Below, piece by piece: positions 17,435 through 27,885 of a stretch of 64,000 nt of DNA. A model generated the notes under the pieces. It saw nothing but the letters and a program-made list of their open reading frames with translations. It was not told where the DNA came from and made no database searches. Source of the stretch: Streptomyces sp. HUAS 15-9 (GTDB lineage: Bacteria > Actinomycetota > Actinomycetes > Streptomycetales > Streptomycetaceae); contig NZ_CP106798.1 of the NCBI RefSeq assembly GCF_025642155.1, positions 1,240,001-1,304,000 of the forward strand, read 5' to 3'. The translations under genes and the position numbers were made by a program. Every line of letters starts with the position of its first letter. The stretch's first letter is position 1.

Positions 17435-20362
17435 GTGCAGAGAACCCCCGCGGCGCCACCCTCCGACCTGTCCCAACTGGCCGGATGCTGCGCCGTGTTC
17501 GTACCGGCGGATCCCGCTCGCACCGGCACCGTCGGCTTCTGGCGACCCGACGGCGAGGCTCCCCCGGCCGTCGCGTCGGGAGCGGCCGCGGACCTGACCG
17601 TCCTGCTGCCCCGCGGGAACGGCGTCGAACGGGTACGGGTGCCCGCGGTGCTGCTGCCGGTGCGCACCGCGCTTCCGTTCCTCACACGCGCGCGTGTCTT
17701 CCCGCACGCGCACCGGGCGACCGCGTTCTGGGGCGCGGCGGGTGTGCTGGCCCTGCACTTCCTGGCGCGAGGTCTGCTGCTGCCCGGCCTGTCCCCCGCC
17801 GATCACGACGTCTGGCGGGTCGGGCCCCTGTCCGCCCGGGACTCGGAACTCGTCCGCGAGCTCGCCGCCGCCATGCCGCCCGACGCCCACGCGGTGCCGT
17901 CGGCCGGTTCCGCCGAGGCGCCTCTGATGCCGGAGCCCGAGCGGCTGCTGCGTGCCTTCCTCGACGCGGTGGCCGACGCGCTCCCCCGTTCCCCCGCCGC
18001 GCGGCTGGTGACGGGTGGCCCCGCCTACGCGGCGCCCGAGCCGCAGCATCTGCCCGCGCAGCGGGCCTGGGCCGACGACATCGCCGCGGTCCACGACGCG
18101 GGCGTACGGCTCTCGCTGCGCATCGAAGTGCCCGGCCTCGAGGACGCCGCGCACGACGCCGTCGACGACCGGGTGGGCGACGACACGCCCGTGCGGTTCC
18201 GTGCCGTGCTCCAGGTGCACCGGGTGAGCGGACCCGCGCTCGTCGCGGACGCGGTCGAGGTGTGGGTGGGATCCGGCCCTTCAGGCGCTGCCTTCGGCCC
18301 ACGCGCGCGGATGGACGCCCTGCTGGCACTGCGCCGTGCGGCGCGCGCCTGGCCGCCGTTGACGCCCCTGCTCTCGGCGGGCGTGCCCGACGCCGTCGAA
18401 CTCGCGGACGACGAGGTCGCCGAGCTCCTCGGGGAGGGCGGCCGCGCCCTCGCTGCGGCGGGTGTCGACGTGCACTGGCCGCGGGAGCTGTCGCGCGAAC
18501 TGTCCGTCCATGCGGCCGTCGGTCCACCGGAAGGTGATCCTGAGCGGGAAGGGGATCCGGAGCAGGACGGAGGTGCGGAGCAGGGCGGAGATGCGGCAGA
18601 CATGCCCTCGTTCCTGTCCGCCGACGCCCTGCTCACCTTCAGCTGGTGGTTCGCGCTGGGCGGGCGGGAACTCACACGCGAGGAGCTGGACCGCCTCGCG
18701 GAGGCCAAGCGTCCGCTGGTGCGGCTGCGCGACCGCTGGGTCCTGATCGACCCGGAGGAGGCGCGCCGCGCCCGCGCACGGCAGAACGGCAAGGTCAGCG
18801 CGATCGAAGCACTCGGCGCCGCGCTGACCGGCTCGGCGGAGTTCGACGGCACCCGTGTCGACGTACGGGCCACGGGCCGGCTGGCGGAACTGCGGGACCG
18901 GCTCGCCGACCCGGAGGCGCGGGAAGAGGTCGTCCCACCGGCCGCGCTCGACGCGAGCCTGCGCGACTACCAGCTGCGGGGCCTCGGCTGGCTGGCCCGC
19001 ATGACCTCGCGGGGCCTGGGCTGTTGCCTGGCGGACGACATGGGCCTCGGCAAGACGATCACGCTGATCGCCCTGCATCTGCACCGGCAGACCGATGCGT
19101 CGGCCGCCGGTCCCACGCTCGTCGTCTGCCCGGCGTCCCTGCTCGGCAACTGGCAGCGCGAGATCGAGCGGTTCGCGCCCGGCACACCGGTGCGGCGGTT
19201 CCACGGGGCCCGGCGCGATCTCGGCTCCGTGGGCGACGGGGAGTTCGTCCTCACGACGTACGGCACGATGCGCCTGGACGCCGCCCGTCTCGGCGAGGTG
19301 CCCTGGGGCATGGCCGTCGCCGACGAGGCCCAGCACGTGAAGAACCCCTACTCGGCGACCGCGAGGGCGCTGCGCTCCATCGGCGCACGCGCACGCGTGG
19401 CGCTCACCGGAACCCCGGTGGAGAACAACCTGTCCGAGCTGTGGGCCATCCTCGACTGGACGACCCCTGGGCTGCTGGGCCGCCTCGGTACCTTCCGCGC
19501 GCGGTACGCGCAGGCCGTGGAGAGCGGGCGGGACCCCATCGCCGCGGAGCGGCTCTCCCGGCTCGTGCGGCCGTTCCTGCTGCGCCGCCGCAAGTCGGAC
19601 CCCGGCGTCGCGCCCGAACTGCCGCCCAAGACCGAGACCGATCACCCGGTGCCGCTGACCGAGGAACAGACGGGCCTGTACGAGGCCCTGGTGCGCGAGA
19701 CACTGGAGCGGATCCGGGCGGCCGACGGCATGGAGCGGCGGGGCCTGATCGTGAAGCTGCTCACCGGCCTGAAGCAGATCTGCAATCACCCGGCGCAGTT
19801 CCTCAAGGAGGACAGCCCGACCATCGCGGGACGCTCGGGGAAGCTGGAGCTTCTGGACGAACTGCTCGACACGATCCTCTCCGAGGGAGGGGGCGTTCTG
19901 GTCTTCACCCAGTACGTGCGCATGGCGCGCCTCCTGGAGCGGCATCTGTCGGCCCGTGGGGTGGCCTCGCAGCTCCTCCACGGCGGCACGCCCGTCGCCG
20001 GTCGTGAGGCGATGGTGCGACGGTTCCAGGACGGTGAGGTGCCCGTCTTCCTGCTGTCGTTGAAGGCCGCCGGCACGGGCCTGAACCTCACCCGGGCCGA
20101 GCACGTGGTGCACTACGACCGCTGGTGGAACCCCGCCGTGGAGGCGCAGGCCACCGACCGCGCGTACCGAATCGGCCAGACCCGGCCGGTACAGGTGCAC
20201 CGGCTGATCGCCGAGGGCACGGTCGAGGACCGCATCGCGGAGCTGCTGAGCCGCAAACGAGAGCTGGCCGACGCCGTGCTCGGATCGGGCGAGGCGGCTC
20301 TCACCGAACTGACGGACGCGGAACTGGCCGATCTGGTGGCATGGCGCGGGGAGGCACGATGA
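17435..20362 (+). CDS. SNF2-family helicase with N-terminal accessory domain
   Basis: A Swi2/Snf2 ATPase of 975 residues that should translocate on double-stranded DNA. The N-terminal half (to about residue 500) matches the bacterial SNF2-associated layout rather than a catalytic domain. The ATPase core follows: motif I DDMGLGKT (about 534), motif II ADEAQHVKN, motif III ALTGTPVENN, motif V GLNLTRAEHVVHYD and motif VI QATDRAYRIGQTRP. The start is GTG 17435 with GAGGAG upstream. The 3' end overlaps the SWIM-protein gene by ATGA, a pairing seen in many actinobacteria. A role in DNA repair or chromatin-like remodelling is inferred only. Confidence 0.9.
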   Translation: MQRTPAAPPSDLSQLAGCCAVFVPADPARTGTVGFWRPDGEAPPAVASGAAADLTVLLPRGNGVERVRVPAVLLPVRTALPFLTRARVFPHAHRATAFWGAAGVLALHFLARGLLLPGLSPADHDVWRVGPLSARDSELVRELAAAMPPDAHAVPSAGSAEAPLMPEPERLLRAFLDAVADALPRSPAARLVTGGPAYAAPEPQHLPAQRAWADDIAAVHDAGVRLSLRIEVPGLEDAAHDAVDDRVGDDTPVRFRAVLQVHRVSGPALVADAVEVWVGSGPSGAAFGPRARMDALLALRRAARAWPPLTPLLSAGVPDAVELADDEVAELLGEGGRALAAAGVDVHWPRELSRELSVHAAVGPPEGDPEREGDPEQDGGAEQGGDAADMPSFLSADALLTFSWWFALGGRELTREELDRLAEAKRPLVRLRDRWVLIDPEEARRARARQNGKVSAIEALGAALTGSAEFDGTRVDVRATGRLAELRDRLADPEAREEVVPPAALDASLRDYQLRGLGWLARMTSRGLGCCLADDMGLGKTITLIALHLHRQTDASAAGPTLVVCPASLLGNWQREIERFAPGTPVRRFHGARRDLGSVGDGEFVLTTYGTMRLDAARLGEVPWGMAVADEAQHVKNPYSATARALRSIGARARVALTGTPVENNLSELWAILDWTTPGLLGRLGTFRARYAQAVESGRDPIAAERLSRLVRPFLLRRRKSDPGVAPELPPKTETDHPVPLTEEQTGLYEALVRETLERIRAADGMERRGLIVKLLTGLKQICNHPAQFLKEDSPTIAGRSGKLELLDELLDTILSEGGGVLVFTQYVRMARLLERHLSARGVASQLLHGGTPVAGREAMVRRFQDGEVPVFLLSLKAAGTGLNLTRAEHVVHYDRWWNPAVEAQATDRAYRIGQTRPVQVHRLIAEGTVEDRIAELLSRKRELADAVLGSGEAALTELTDAELADLVAWRGEAR

Positions 20363-21639
20363 GCCGGTACGACGACGACACGGTGCGCACGTTCCCCACG
20401 CTGCCGCCCGCGCGCGGACGGGGCTTCGCGCAGACATGGTGGGGGCGGGCCTGGCTGCGGTCACTGGAGGACACCGCGCTGGACGCGGCGCAGGTCAAGG
20501 CGGGACGCAGGCTCGCCCGCGCGGGCGCGGTGGGCGCCGTGTCGGTACGCCCGGGCCGGGTGACGGCGATGGTGCGCGAGCCGGGGCGCGCGGCACACCG
20601 GGCCGACGTCCTGCTGCCGCGGCTGGTCGACGAGCAGTGGGCCCGTTTCCTGGACCTGGCCGTCGAGCGTGCGGGGCACGTGGCGGCGCTGCTCGACCGG
20701 GAGCTGCCCCCGCACCTGGTCGAGGACGCGGCGGCCGTGGGGATCGAACTGCTGCCGGGCCTCGGCGACCTGGAGCCCGAGTGCGGCTGCGACGCCTGGG
20801 ACCACTGCGGACACACGGCGGCGCTGTGCCACCAGATGGCGCGGCTGCTGGACGAGGATCCGTTCGTCCTTTTGCTGATGCGCGGAATCGGAAAAAGCGC
20901 GTTCTTCGACGCGCTGCAGTCGCGCGGCGCCACCCCCGAGGAGCAGTCCGCCGAACCGGTGGTGGTGGATGCCGCGGAGGCCTGGGCGGCCGGAGACATC
21001 CTCCCTCCGCTGCCCGCGTTGCCCGACCTCCCGGACGTGCCAGGTGCGCCCGCGTCCCTGGATGCCGAGGCATCGCCCGTCCCTGGGGTCGACCCGGCGG
21101 CCCTGGAGTACCTGGCGGCGCGGACCGCCGCGGAGGCACACCGGTTGCTGGCAAAGGCACTCTGCGCCGTACCGGAACCTGGACCCTTCGACGCCGAGTT
21201 GACGCCGGAGCAGGATGCCGTACGTCTGGCCGTGGGCGCCCCCGAGGGGGCCGTCGCGAACCGGCTCGCGGAGGGATCGGGGCGTGGCCGGAAAGGGCTT
21301 GCGGCGGCCGTGGGTGCCTGGCGCCACGGTGGTGCGGCAGCGCTGTCCGTGCTGGACGAGGAATGGCAGATGACGGGCGAAGCACTCGCACGCGCGCGTG
21401 CCGCGCTCGAAGCGGCCTGGGGCGAGGACGACGATCGGCCGTCACTGCGAAAGCCGGACAACCGGTGGACGGTCCCGGGGGCCGGGATTCAGCTGCGCCT
21501 GGGCCGGGACTGCCGCTGGTGGCCGTACATCGAGGAGCACGGCCTCTGGATGCCCGCGGGAGGCCCGGAACGGGATCCGGCGACGGCACTTGCGGCGGCC
21601 CGGTCGGCACTCGACGACGAACCGTCCGACGAGTCCTGA
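20359..21639 (+). CDS. SWIM zinc-finger protein
   Basis: A 426-residue protein translated by ATGA overlap with the SNF2 helicase. The SWIM motif CxCxnCxH is seen as ECGCDAWDHCGHTAALCH at about residues 140-157. The N-terminal FAQTWWGRAWLRSLED stretch is characteristic of this partner family. A long linker rich in Pro/Leu/Asp follows near residues 205-245, and the C-terminus has a separate RLGRDCRWWPY segment. SWIM domains bind DNA or proteins, and the fused operon suggests it acts with the helicase. A perfect hairpin overlaps its stop codon. Confidence 0.88.
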   Translation: MSRYDDDTVRTFPTLPPARGRGFAQTWWGRAWLRSLEDTALDAAQVKAGRRLARAGAVGAVSVRPGRVTAMVREPGRAAHRADVLLPRLVDEQWARFLDLAVERAGHVAALLDRELPPHLVEDAAAVGIELLPGLGDLEPECGCDAWDHCGHTAALCHQMARLLDEDPFVLLLMRGIGKSAFFDALQSRGATPEEQSAEPVVVDAAEAWAAGDILPPLPALPDLPDVPGAPASLDAEASPVPGVDPAALEYLAARTAAEAHRLLAKALCAVPEPGPFDAELTPEQDAVRLAVGAPEGAVANRLAEGSGRGRKGLAAAVGAWRHGGAAALSVLDEEWQMTGEALARARAALEAAWGEDDDRPSLRKPDNRWTVPGAGIQLRLGRDCRWWPYIEEHGLWMPAGGPERDPATALAAARSALDDEPSDES

Positions 21640-21661
21640 GGAACGCCGGTGCTTCCTCAGG
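21635..21661 (+). terminator. Hairpin terminator after the SNF2-SWIM operon
   Basis: A perfect 9-bp repeat, CCTGAGGAA/TTCCTCAGG with a 9-base loop, includes the stop codon of the SWIM gene. Confidence 0.65.
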
Positions 21662-21817
21662 TCCCTGACGATCCGCCACTCATACGATCCCCATGCCCGC
21701 ACAAGACCATCACGACCGACGAGTGGAAGACGTCCTCCGTTCATCCGACGGACGCACGACGTTCCGCCGGGGACCCAAATCTGGCCGCTGTCAATCAACT
21801 TGCTCCCAGGAGGCCCG

Positions 21818-23164
21818 ATGTCCCCGCATGCCACCGGCCGGCGCCGCGTCGTCAACCGTTCCGTCACGACGGGTCTGCCCCTGGCCCTCGCGGCCGCCCT
21901 CGTGGCCGCCGGTACGGCCACGGCGGCACCGTCCGGGGACGCCGCCCACGTCATCCGTACGGCGACGCTCGGCGACATCCCGCTCGGCGCGTTCAGCAAC
22001 GCCCTGCTTCCCGGCAGCGTGGACAACGACCGGGGCGTGGACCTCGGCGGCATCGGCAGCGACATCTACCCGGCGGGCCGCAAGGGCGAGTACTGGACGG
22101 TCACCGACCGCGGCCCCAACGGCCAGATCAAGGTGGACGGCAAGAAGCGCCGCACGTTCCCGGTACCGGGCTTCGACCCGGCGATCGTGAAGATCCGGGT
22201 GGCCGGGGACAAGGTGGAGGTGCTCGACGCGATTCCACTCACCACCCGGTCGGGCAAGGCCGTCACCGGGCTGTCCAACCAGCAGGGCCGGGACGAGGCG
22301 CCGTACAGCTATGACGCGAAGACCCCTCTGTCGTACGACCCGAACGGGGTGGACACCGAGGGCATCGTGCGGGCCGCGGACGGGAGCTTCTGGCTCGTCG
22401 ACGAGTACGGCCCGTCGCTGATCCACGTCTCCGCGCGCGGGAAGGTGCTCACGCGTTACGTGCCCAAGGGGCTGAACCTCACGGGCGCCGACTACCCGGT
22501 GGTCGAGGCGCTGCCGTCCGTGCTGCTGCACCGGAAGATCAACCGCGGGTTCGAGGGGCTGGCCCAACTGCCCTGCGGAGACCTGGTGATGGCCCTGCAG
22601 AGTCCGCTCTCCCTGCCGGACACGAACGCCGGTGGCGCCTCGCGCACGACGCGTCTGATGCGGTTCTCGCCGAAGAAGCAGGCGGTCACCGCCGAGTACG
22701 CCTACCGGTTCGACCCGGTGAACGTGGTCGACCCGAGCGAGGACGACACGTCCGAGCTCAAGATCTCCTCGGTGGTCGCCGTGGGCGGTGACCGGCTGCT
22801 GGTCGAGGAGCGCACCGACAAGACCGCCCGGCTGCAGCTGGTGAGGCTGGGGCACAAGGCGGACATCCTCGGCAGCCCCTGGGACGACGACACGACGTCC
22901 CCGTCGCTGGAGCAGCTGGAGGACCCGGCGGCCGCGGGCGTCCCGGTGCTCGCCAAGCGGCTTGTCGTGGACCTGGGCACGGTGAGCGGTGTGCCCGGGA
23001 AGATCGAGGGCATCGCGCGCGTGGACCGCGACACGCTCGCCCTCATCAACGACAACGACTTCGGGATGACGGACGGCACGGGCGCCTTCGACGCGCAGGG
23101 CCGCCTGGTCGACAGCGGCATCGAGACGACGGTGACGTACGTCCGGCTGCCCGAGGGCATCTGA
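21818..23164 (+). CDS. Secreted esterase-like/phytase-like protein
   Basis: A 448-residue exported protein from ATG 21818 with AGGAGG at 21808-21813. The N-terminus is a signal peptide: a basic GRRRVVNRS start, then a hydrophobic run ALAAALVAAGTATA before APSGD. The mature part has the beta-propeller-like pattern of the esterase-like domain of the phytase family. It shows DNDRGVDLGGIGSDIYP, GEYWTVTDRGPNGQ, GVDTEGIVRAADGSFWLVDEYGPS, GFEGLAQLPCGD and a late DNDFGMTDGTG. Activity is probably phosphoesterase-like but is not established. It ends 8 bases from a convergent gene. Confidence 0.85.
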   Translation: MSPHATGRRRVVNRSVTTGLPLALAAALVAAGTATAAPSGDAAHVIRTATLGDIPLGAFSNALLPGSVDNDRGVDLGGIGSDIYPAGRKGEYWTVTDRGPNGQIKVDGKKRRTFPVPGFDPAIVKIRVAGDKVEVLDAIPLTTRSGKAVTGLSNQQGRDEAPYSYDAKTPLSYDPNGVDTEGIVRAADGSFWLVDEYGPSLIHVSARGKVLTRYVPKGLNLTGADYPVVEALPSVLLHRKINRGFEGLAQLPCGDLVMALQSPLSLPDTNAGGASRTTRLMRFSPKKQAVTAEYAYRFDPVNVVDPSEDDTSELKISSVVAVGGDRLLVEERTDKTARLQLVRLGHKADILGSPWDDDTTSPSLEQLEDPAAAGVPVLAKRLVVDLGTVSGVPGKIEGIARVDRDTLALINDNDFGMTDGTGAFDAQGRLVDSGIETTVTYVRLPEGI

Positions 23165-23172
23165 CCTGCCCG

Positions 23173-23595
23173 TCAGGGAAGTTCCCCCGCGAGGGACGGC
23201 AGGATCGATCCGAGGTCGCTCGGCACCTCGGAGGGGAACCCCGACGGCAGCCCGCTCGGCAGCTTCGACGGCAGTCTGCTGGGCAGTTCGGTGGGGATGC
23301 TGAAGGAAGGCCTGGGAGAGCCGCCCGTGCTCGCACCACTCTGCGCGGGCGGCTTCTTCTCCGGTGCGCCGTCGCCGCCCGACGCCATCAGGACCACGGC
23401 CGCGACGGCTGCCGCGGCCACGAGGACCACCAGCACGGCGAGCAGCGGGCCCCGGCGCCTGCTCGGGGTCTCGAGGGCGCTGAAGGGGGTCGTCGGCGGG
23501 TCGTAGCCTCCGGGCGGCGGTCCGAAGCCGCCGCCCGGAGGCGGGGTGTCACTCGGGGGTCCGGGCGGCCGGGGTGGCACGGGCGGCATGGCCAT
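23173..23595 (-). CDS. Proline-rich single-pass membrane protein
   Basis: A 140-residue protein starting at ATG 23595 (or the in-frame ATG 23589). The N-terminal cytoplasmic part is Pro/Gly rich (PPVPPRPPGPPSDTPPPGGG). A single membrane helix follows (LLAVLVVLVAAAAVAAVVLMA). The outside tail is a degenerate LPS-type repeat (ELPSRLPSKLPSGLPSGFPS) that could span the cell wall. No enzyme motif is present. It is convergent with the esterase-like gene and upstream of xylA on the far side. The function is unknown. Confidence 0.65.
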   Translation of the reverse strand: MAMPPVPPRPPGPPSDTPPPGGGFGPPPGGYDPPTTPFSALETPSRRRGPLLAVLVVLVAAAAVAAVVLMASGGDGAPEKKPPAQSGASTGGSPRPSFSIPTELPSRLPSKLPSGLPSGFPSEVPSDLGSILPSLAGELP

Positions 23596-23772
23596 ACCGT
23601 CAAGAGTCGCCTCGTATCGGGCAACGCGCGACCCCCACGCGGAAGTTGATACGGACTCGTGCGGGGACCGCACGGTTTTCGAAGCATTCCGTCCAGAGGT
23701 CGCTCGGCAGACACCGACAACGGAACGCGCGCGTGGGGCAACCGGGAAACGGCCGCCCCGCGCGCGTGCGGT

Positions 23773-24993
<1,221 letters not shown>

Positions 24994-25117
24994 ATGCGCT
25001 CGCGTCTCTGGGAAGAGACAAGATGTCCTCGAAGGGGTGACGTACCGGTCGCCACTCCCTGGACACATCGGAAAACACCAGGCCAGATCCCGCGAGCCGG
25101 GGAAGAGGGAGAGCCCG

Positions 25118-26623
25118 ATGTCAGCAGCCGAGGGTCCGCTCGTCGTCGGCGTGGACACGTCCACCCAGTCCACCAAGGCGCTGGTCGTCGACGCGTCCAC
25201 CGGCCAGGTCGTGGCGAGCGGCCAGGCACCCCACACCGTCTCCTCCGGCGCCGGCCGGGAGAGCGACCCGCGCCAGTGGTGGGACGCGCTGTGCGAGGCC
25301 TTGCGCCAGTGCGGTGACGCGGCCCACGAGGCGGCCGCGGTGTCGATCGGCGGCCAGCAGCACGGCCTGGTCACCCTGGACGCCCGGGGCGAGCCGGTAC
25401 GGCCCGCCCTGCTCTGGAACGACGTGCGCTCGGCACCCCAGGCCCGCCGTCTCGTCGAGGAGCTGGGCGGCCCCAAGGGCTGGGCGGAGCGCACCGGGAG
25501 CGTGCCCGGCGCCTCCTTCACGGTCACGAAGTGGGCCTGGCTCGCCGAGAACGAGCCGGACGCCGCCCGCGCCACCAAGGCCGTGCGCCTCCCGCACGAC
25601 TACCTCACCGAGCGCCTCACCGGCCAGGGCACGACGGACCGGGGCGATGTCTCCGGCACCGGTTGGTGGGCGTCCGGGACCGAGTCGTACGACGAGGAGA
25701 CCCTGCGGCACGTGGGGCTCGACCCGGCGCTGCTGCCCCGGGTCGTACGGCCGGGCGAGGTGGCCGGGACGGTGCGCGACAGCCACGACCTGCCGTTCTC
25801 CAAGGGCACCCTGGTCGCACCGGGCACCGGCGACAACGCGGCGGCCGCGCTGGGCCTCGGACTGCGCCCCGGCACCCCGGTACTGAGCCTCGGCACGTCG
25901 GGCACCGTGTACGCCGTGTCGAAGCACCGCCCCACCGATCCGACCGGCACCGTCGCGGGCTTCGCCGACGCGCACGGCGACTGGCTGCCGCTGGCCTGCA
26001 CCCTGAACTGCACCCTCGCCGTCGATCGCGTCGCGGCGCTGCTGGGCCTGGACCGCGAGGCCGCGGAGGCAGGCGGCTCGGTCACCCTCCTGCCGTATCT
26101 GGACGGCGAACGCACCCCGAACCTGCCGAACGCCGCCGGTCTGCTGCACGGGCTGCGCCACGACACGACGGGCGGGCAGCTCCTGCAGGCGGCGTACGAC
26201 GGCGCCGTCCACTCGCTGCTCGGCGCCCTGGACCTGGTGCTCGACGAGGACGCGGACCGCGGCGCACCGCTGCTGCTGATCGGCGGCGGAGCCCGCGGCA
26301 CGGCCTGGCAGCAGACCGTGCGACGGCTGTCGGGCCGTCCGGTACAGGTGCCCGAGGCCAGGGAGCTGGTCGCGCTCGGTGCCGCGGCACAGGCGGCCGG
26401 ACTGCTGACCGGCGAGGACCCGGCCTCCGTCGCCCGCCGCTGGAACACGGCCGCCGGACCGGTGCTGGACGCCGTGGAGCGGGACGAGGAGACACTGGCC
26501 CGGATCTCCGGGGTACTCTCCGACGCGGCCCCGCTGCTGGAGCGGGGGACGCGCCCACTGACCGACCGCCCATCGACGGACCCCGGCAGAGGACGCCTGT
26601 CGGGGACACGGACCGAGGACTGA
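25118..26623 (+). CDS. xylB: Xylulokinase
   Basis: A 501-residue FGGY-family kinase that phosphorylates D-xylulose with ATP to xylulose 5-phosphate, feeding the pentose phosphate pathway. The first phosphate loop is GVDTSTQSTKALVVD at residues 10-24. The sugar-binding GGQQHGLV and LLWNDVRSAPQA follow, the family Asp is in APGTGDNAAAALGLG, and the adenosine segment is LLIGGGARGTAWQQ. It starts at ATG 25118 after GGGA/GAGGGAGAG. It is divergent from xylA and seven bases upstream of the regulator gene. Confidence 0.96.
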   Translation: MSAAEGPLVVGVDTSTQSTKALVVDASTGQVVASGQAPHTVSSGAGRESDPRQWWDALCEALRQCGDAAHEAAAVSIGGQQHGLVTLDARGEPVRPALLWNDVRSAPQARRLVEELGGPKGWAERTGSVPGASFTVTKWAWLAENEPDAARATKAVRLPHDYLTERLTGQGTTDRGDVSGTGWWASGTESYDEETLRHVGLDPALLPRVVRPGEVAGTVRDSHDLPFSKGTLVAPGTGDNAAAALGLGLRPGTPVLSLGTSGTVYAVSKHRPTDPTGTVAGFADAHGDWLPLACTLNCTLAVDRVAALLGLDREAAEAGGSVTLLPYLDGERTPNLPNAAGLLHGLRHDTTGGQLLQAAYDGAVHSLLGALDLVLDEDADRGAPLLLIGGGARGTAWQQTVRRLSGRPVQVPEARELVALGAAAQAAGLLTGEDPASVARRWNTAAGPVLDAVERDEETLARISGVLSDAAPLLERGTRPLTDRPSTDPGRGRLSGTRTED

Positions 26624-26630
26624 CGGAGGC

Positions 26631-27842
26631 ATGACCACACCGCTGCACGAGGCCCGGCCGGCCCGTCCCGGCCGTGCTCTGCCCGACACCCAGCAGGGCA
26701 TCCGCCGCCGCAATCTCGCCCGCGTGATGCACGCCGTCAGCGCCGAGGGCTCGCTCTCGCGTGCCGCGGTCGCCTCGCGCATCGGTCTGACGCGCGCGGC
26801 GGTGTCGACCCTCGTGGACGAGCTGATCCGCACCGGGCTGCTGGAGGAACTGGGCCCCGAGCGGCCCGGCAGGGTGGGCCGGCCGGGATCGGCGCTCGCC
26901 GTCAGCGGGCACGGTCCGGCAGGTATCGGGGCGGAGGTCGGCGTCGACCATCTCGCGGTGTGCGCGGTGGATCTGCGCGGCGCGGTCCGCGCGCGGGCCG
27001 TGCGGCACGGCGCGAACCGGGGCCGCGCTCCCCAACCGGTGATCCGGGAACTCACCGCCCTGGTCCGCCGGGTCGTCGCCGAGGCGGAACGGGAGGGGCT
27101 GTGGCCGGCCGGGCTGGCGGTCGCCGTACCCGGTCTGGTGGCGCGCGACGCCCGTACGGTCGTACGCGCCCCGAACCTCGACTGGAACGACACGGACCTC
27201 GGCGCGCTGCTGTCCACCGGCATCCCGCTGACCGTGGACAACGAGGCCAACTTCGGCGCGCTCGCCGAGCTCTGGCTCGGCGAGCGCACGCCCGGCGACT
27301 TCCTGCACGTGTCGGCCGAGATCGGCATCGGTGCCGCGGTCGTCGTGGACGGGCAGCTGCTGCGCGGAACCCGAGGCTTCGCCGGTGAGCTGGGCCATGT
27401 GCCCGTGCAGCCGGACGGGCCGCCGTGTCCGTGCGGCGGGCGCGGGTGCCTGGAGCAGTACGCCGGCGAGGAGGCGGTCCTGCGCGCGGCCGGCCTGGAG
27501 CCGGGCGAGGATCTCGTCGGTCTGCTGGCCCGGCGCGCGGAGGAGGGCGACGAGGACGTACGACGCGCCCTGCGGGACGCGGGGTCGGCACTCGGCATCG
27601 CCCTGACCGGGGCGGTCAACCTGCTCGACCCCGAGTCCGTGGTCCTGGGCGGCGCGCTGGCAGGGCTCTCGCCCTGGCTGCTGCCGTCGCTGAAGCGCGA
27701 GTTGGCAGACCGCACGGCGGGGCCCGCCTGTCCGGTGTCGGTGTCACGGCTGGGGTCCGAGGGGCCGCTGCTGGGCGCCGCGCACTCCGTGGTGCGGGCC
27801 GTCCTCGACGACCCGGCGACGGTCGCCGCGCTGCACGCCTGA
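26631..27842 (+). CDS. xylR: ROK-family transcriptional repressor (XylR-type)
   Basis: A 403-residue repressor. The N-terminal winged helix (RNLARVMHAVSAEGSLSRAA and GLTRAAVSTLVDELI) is followed by the sugar-binding ROK fold. Visible ROK marks are ELGHVPV and the zinc motif CPCGGRGCLEQY. The segment that carries the catalytic Asp in ROK kinases reads VDNEANFGALAE, with Glu in place of Asp. This fits a sensor that binds but does not phosphorylate sugar. It is encoded 7 bases after xylB and is the obvious candidate for binding the xylA-xylB operator; the XylR name rests on context. Confidence 0.9.
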   Translation: MTTPLHEARPARPGRALPDTQQGIRRRNLARVMHAVSAEGSLSRAAVASRIGLTRAAVSTLVDELIRTGLLEELGPERPGRVGRPGSALAVSGHGPAGIGAEVGVDHLAVCAVDLRGAVRARAVRHGANRGRAPQPVIRELTALVRRVVAEAEREGLWPAGLAVAVPGLVARDARTVVRAPNLDWNDTDLGALLSTGIPLTVDNEANFGALAELWLGERTPGDFLHVSAEIGIGAAVVVDGQLLRGTRGFAGELGHVPVQPDGPPCPCGGRGCLEQYAGEEAVLRAAGLEPGEDLVGLLARRAEEGDEDVRRALRDAGSALGIALTGAVNLLDPESVVLGGALAGLSPWLLPSLKRELADRTAGPACPVSVSRLGSEGPLLGAAHSVVRAVLDDPATVAALHA

Positions 27843-27885
27843 CAGCCCCTCGGGAAGTGACGGTCTCTCCGCGCCTGACGGCACC

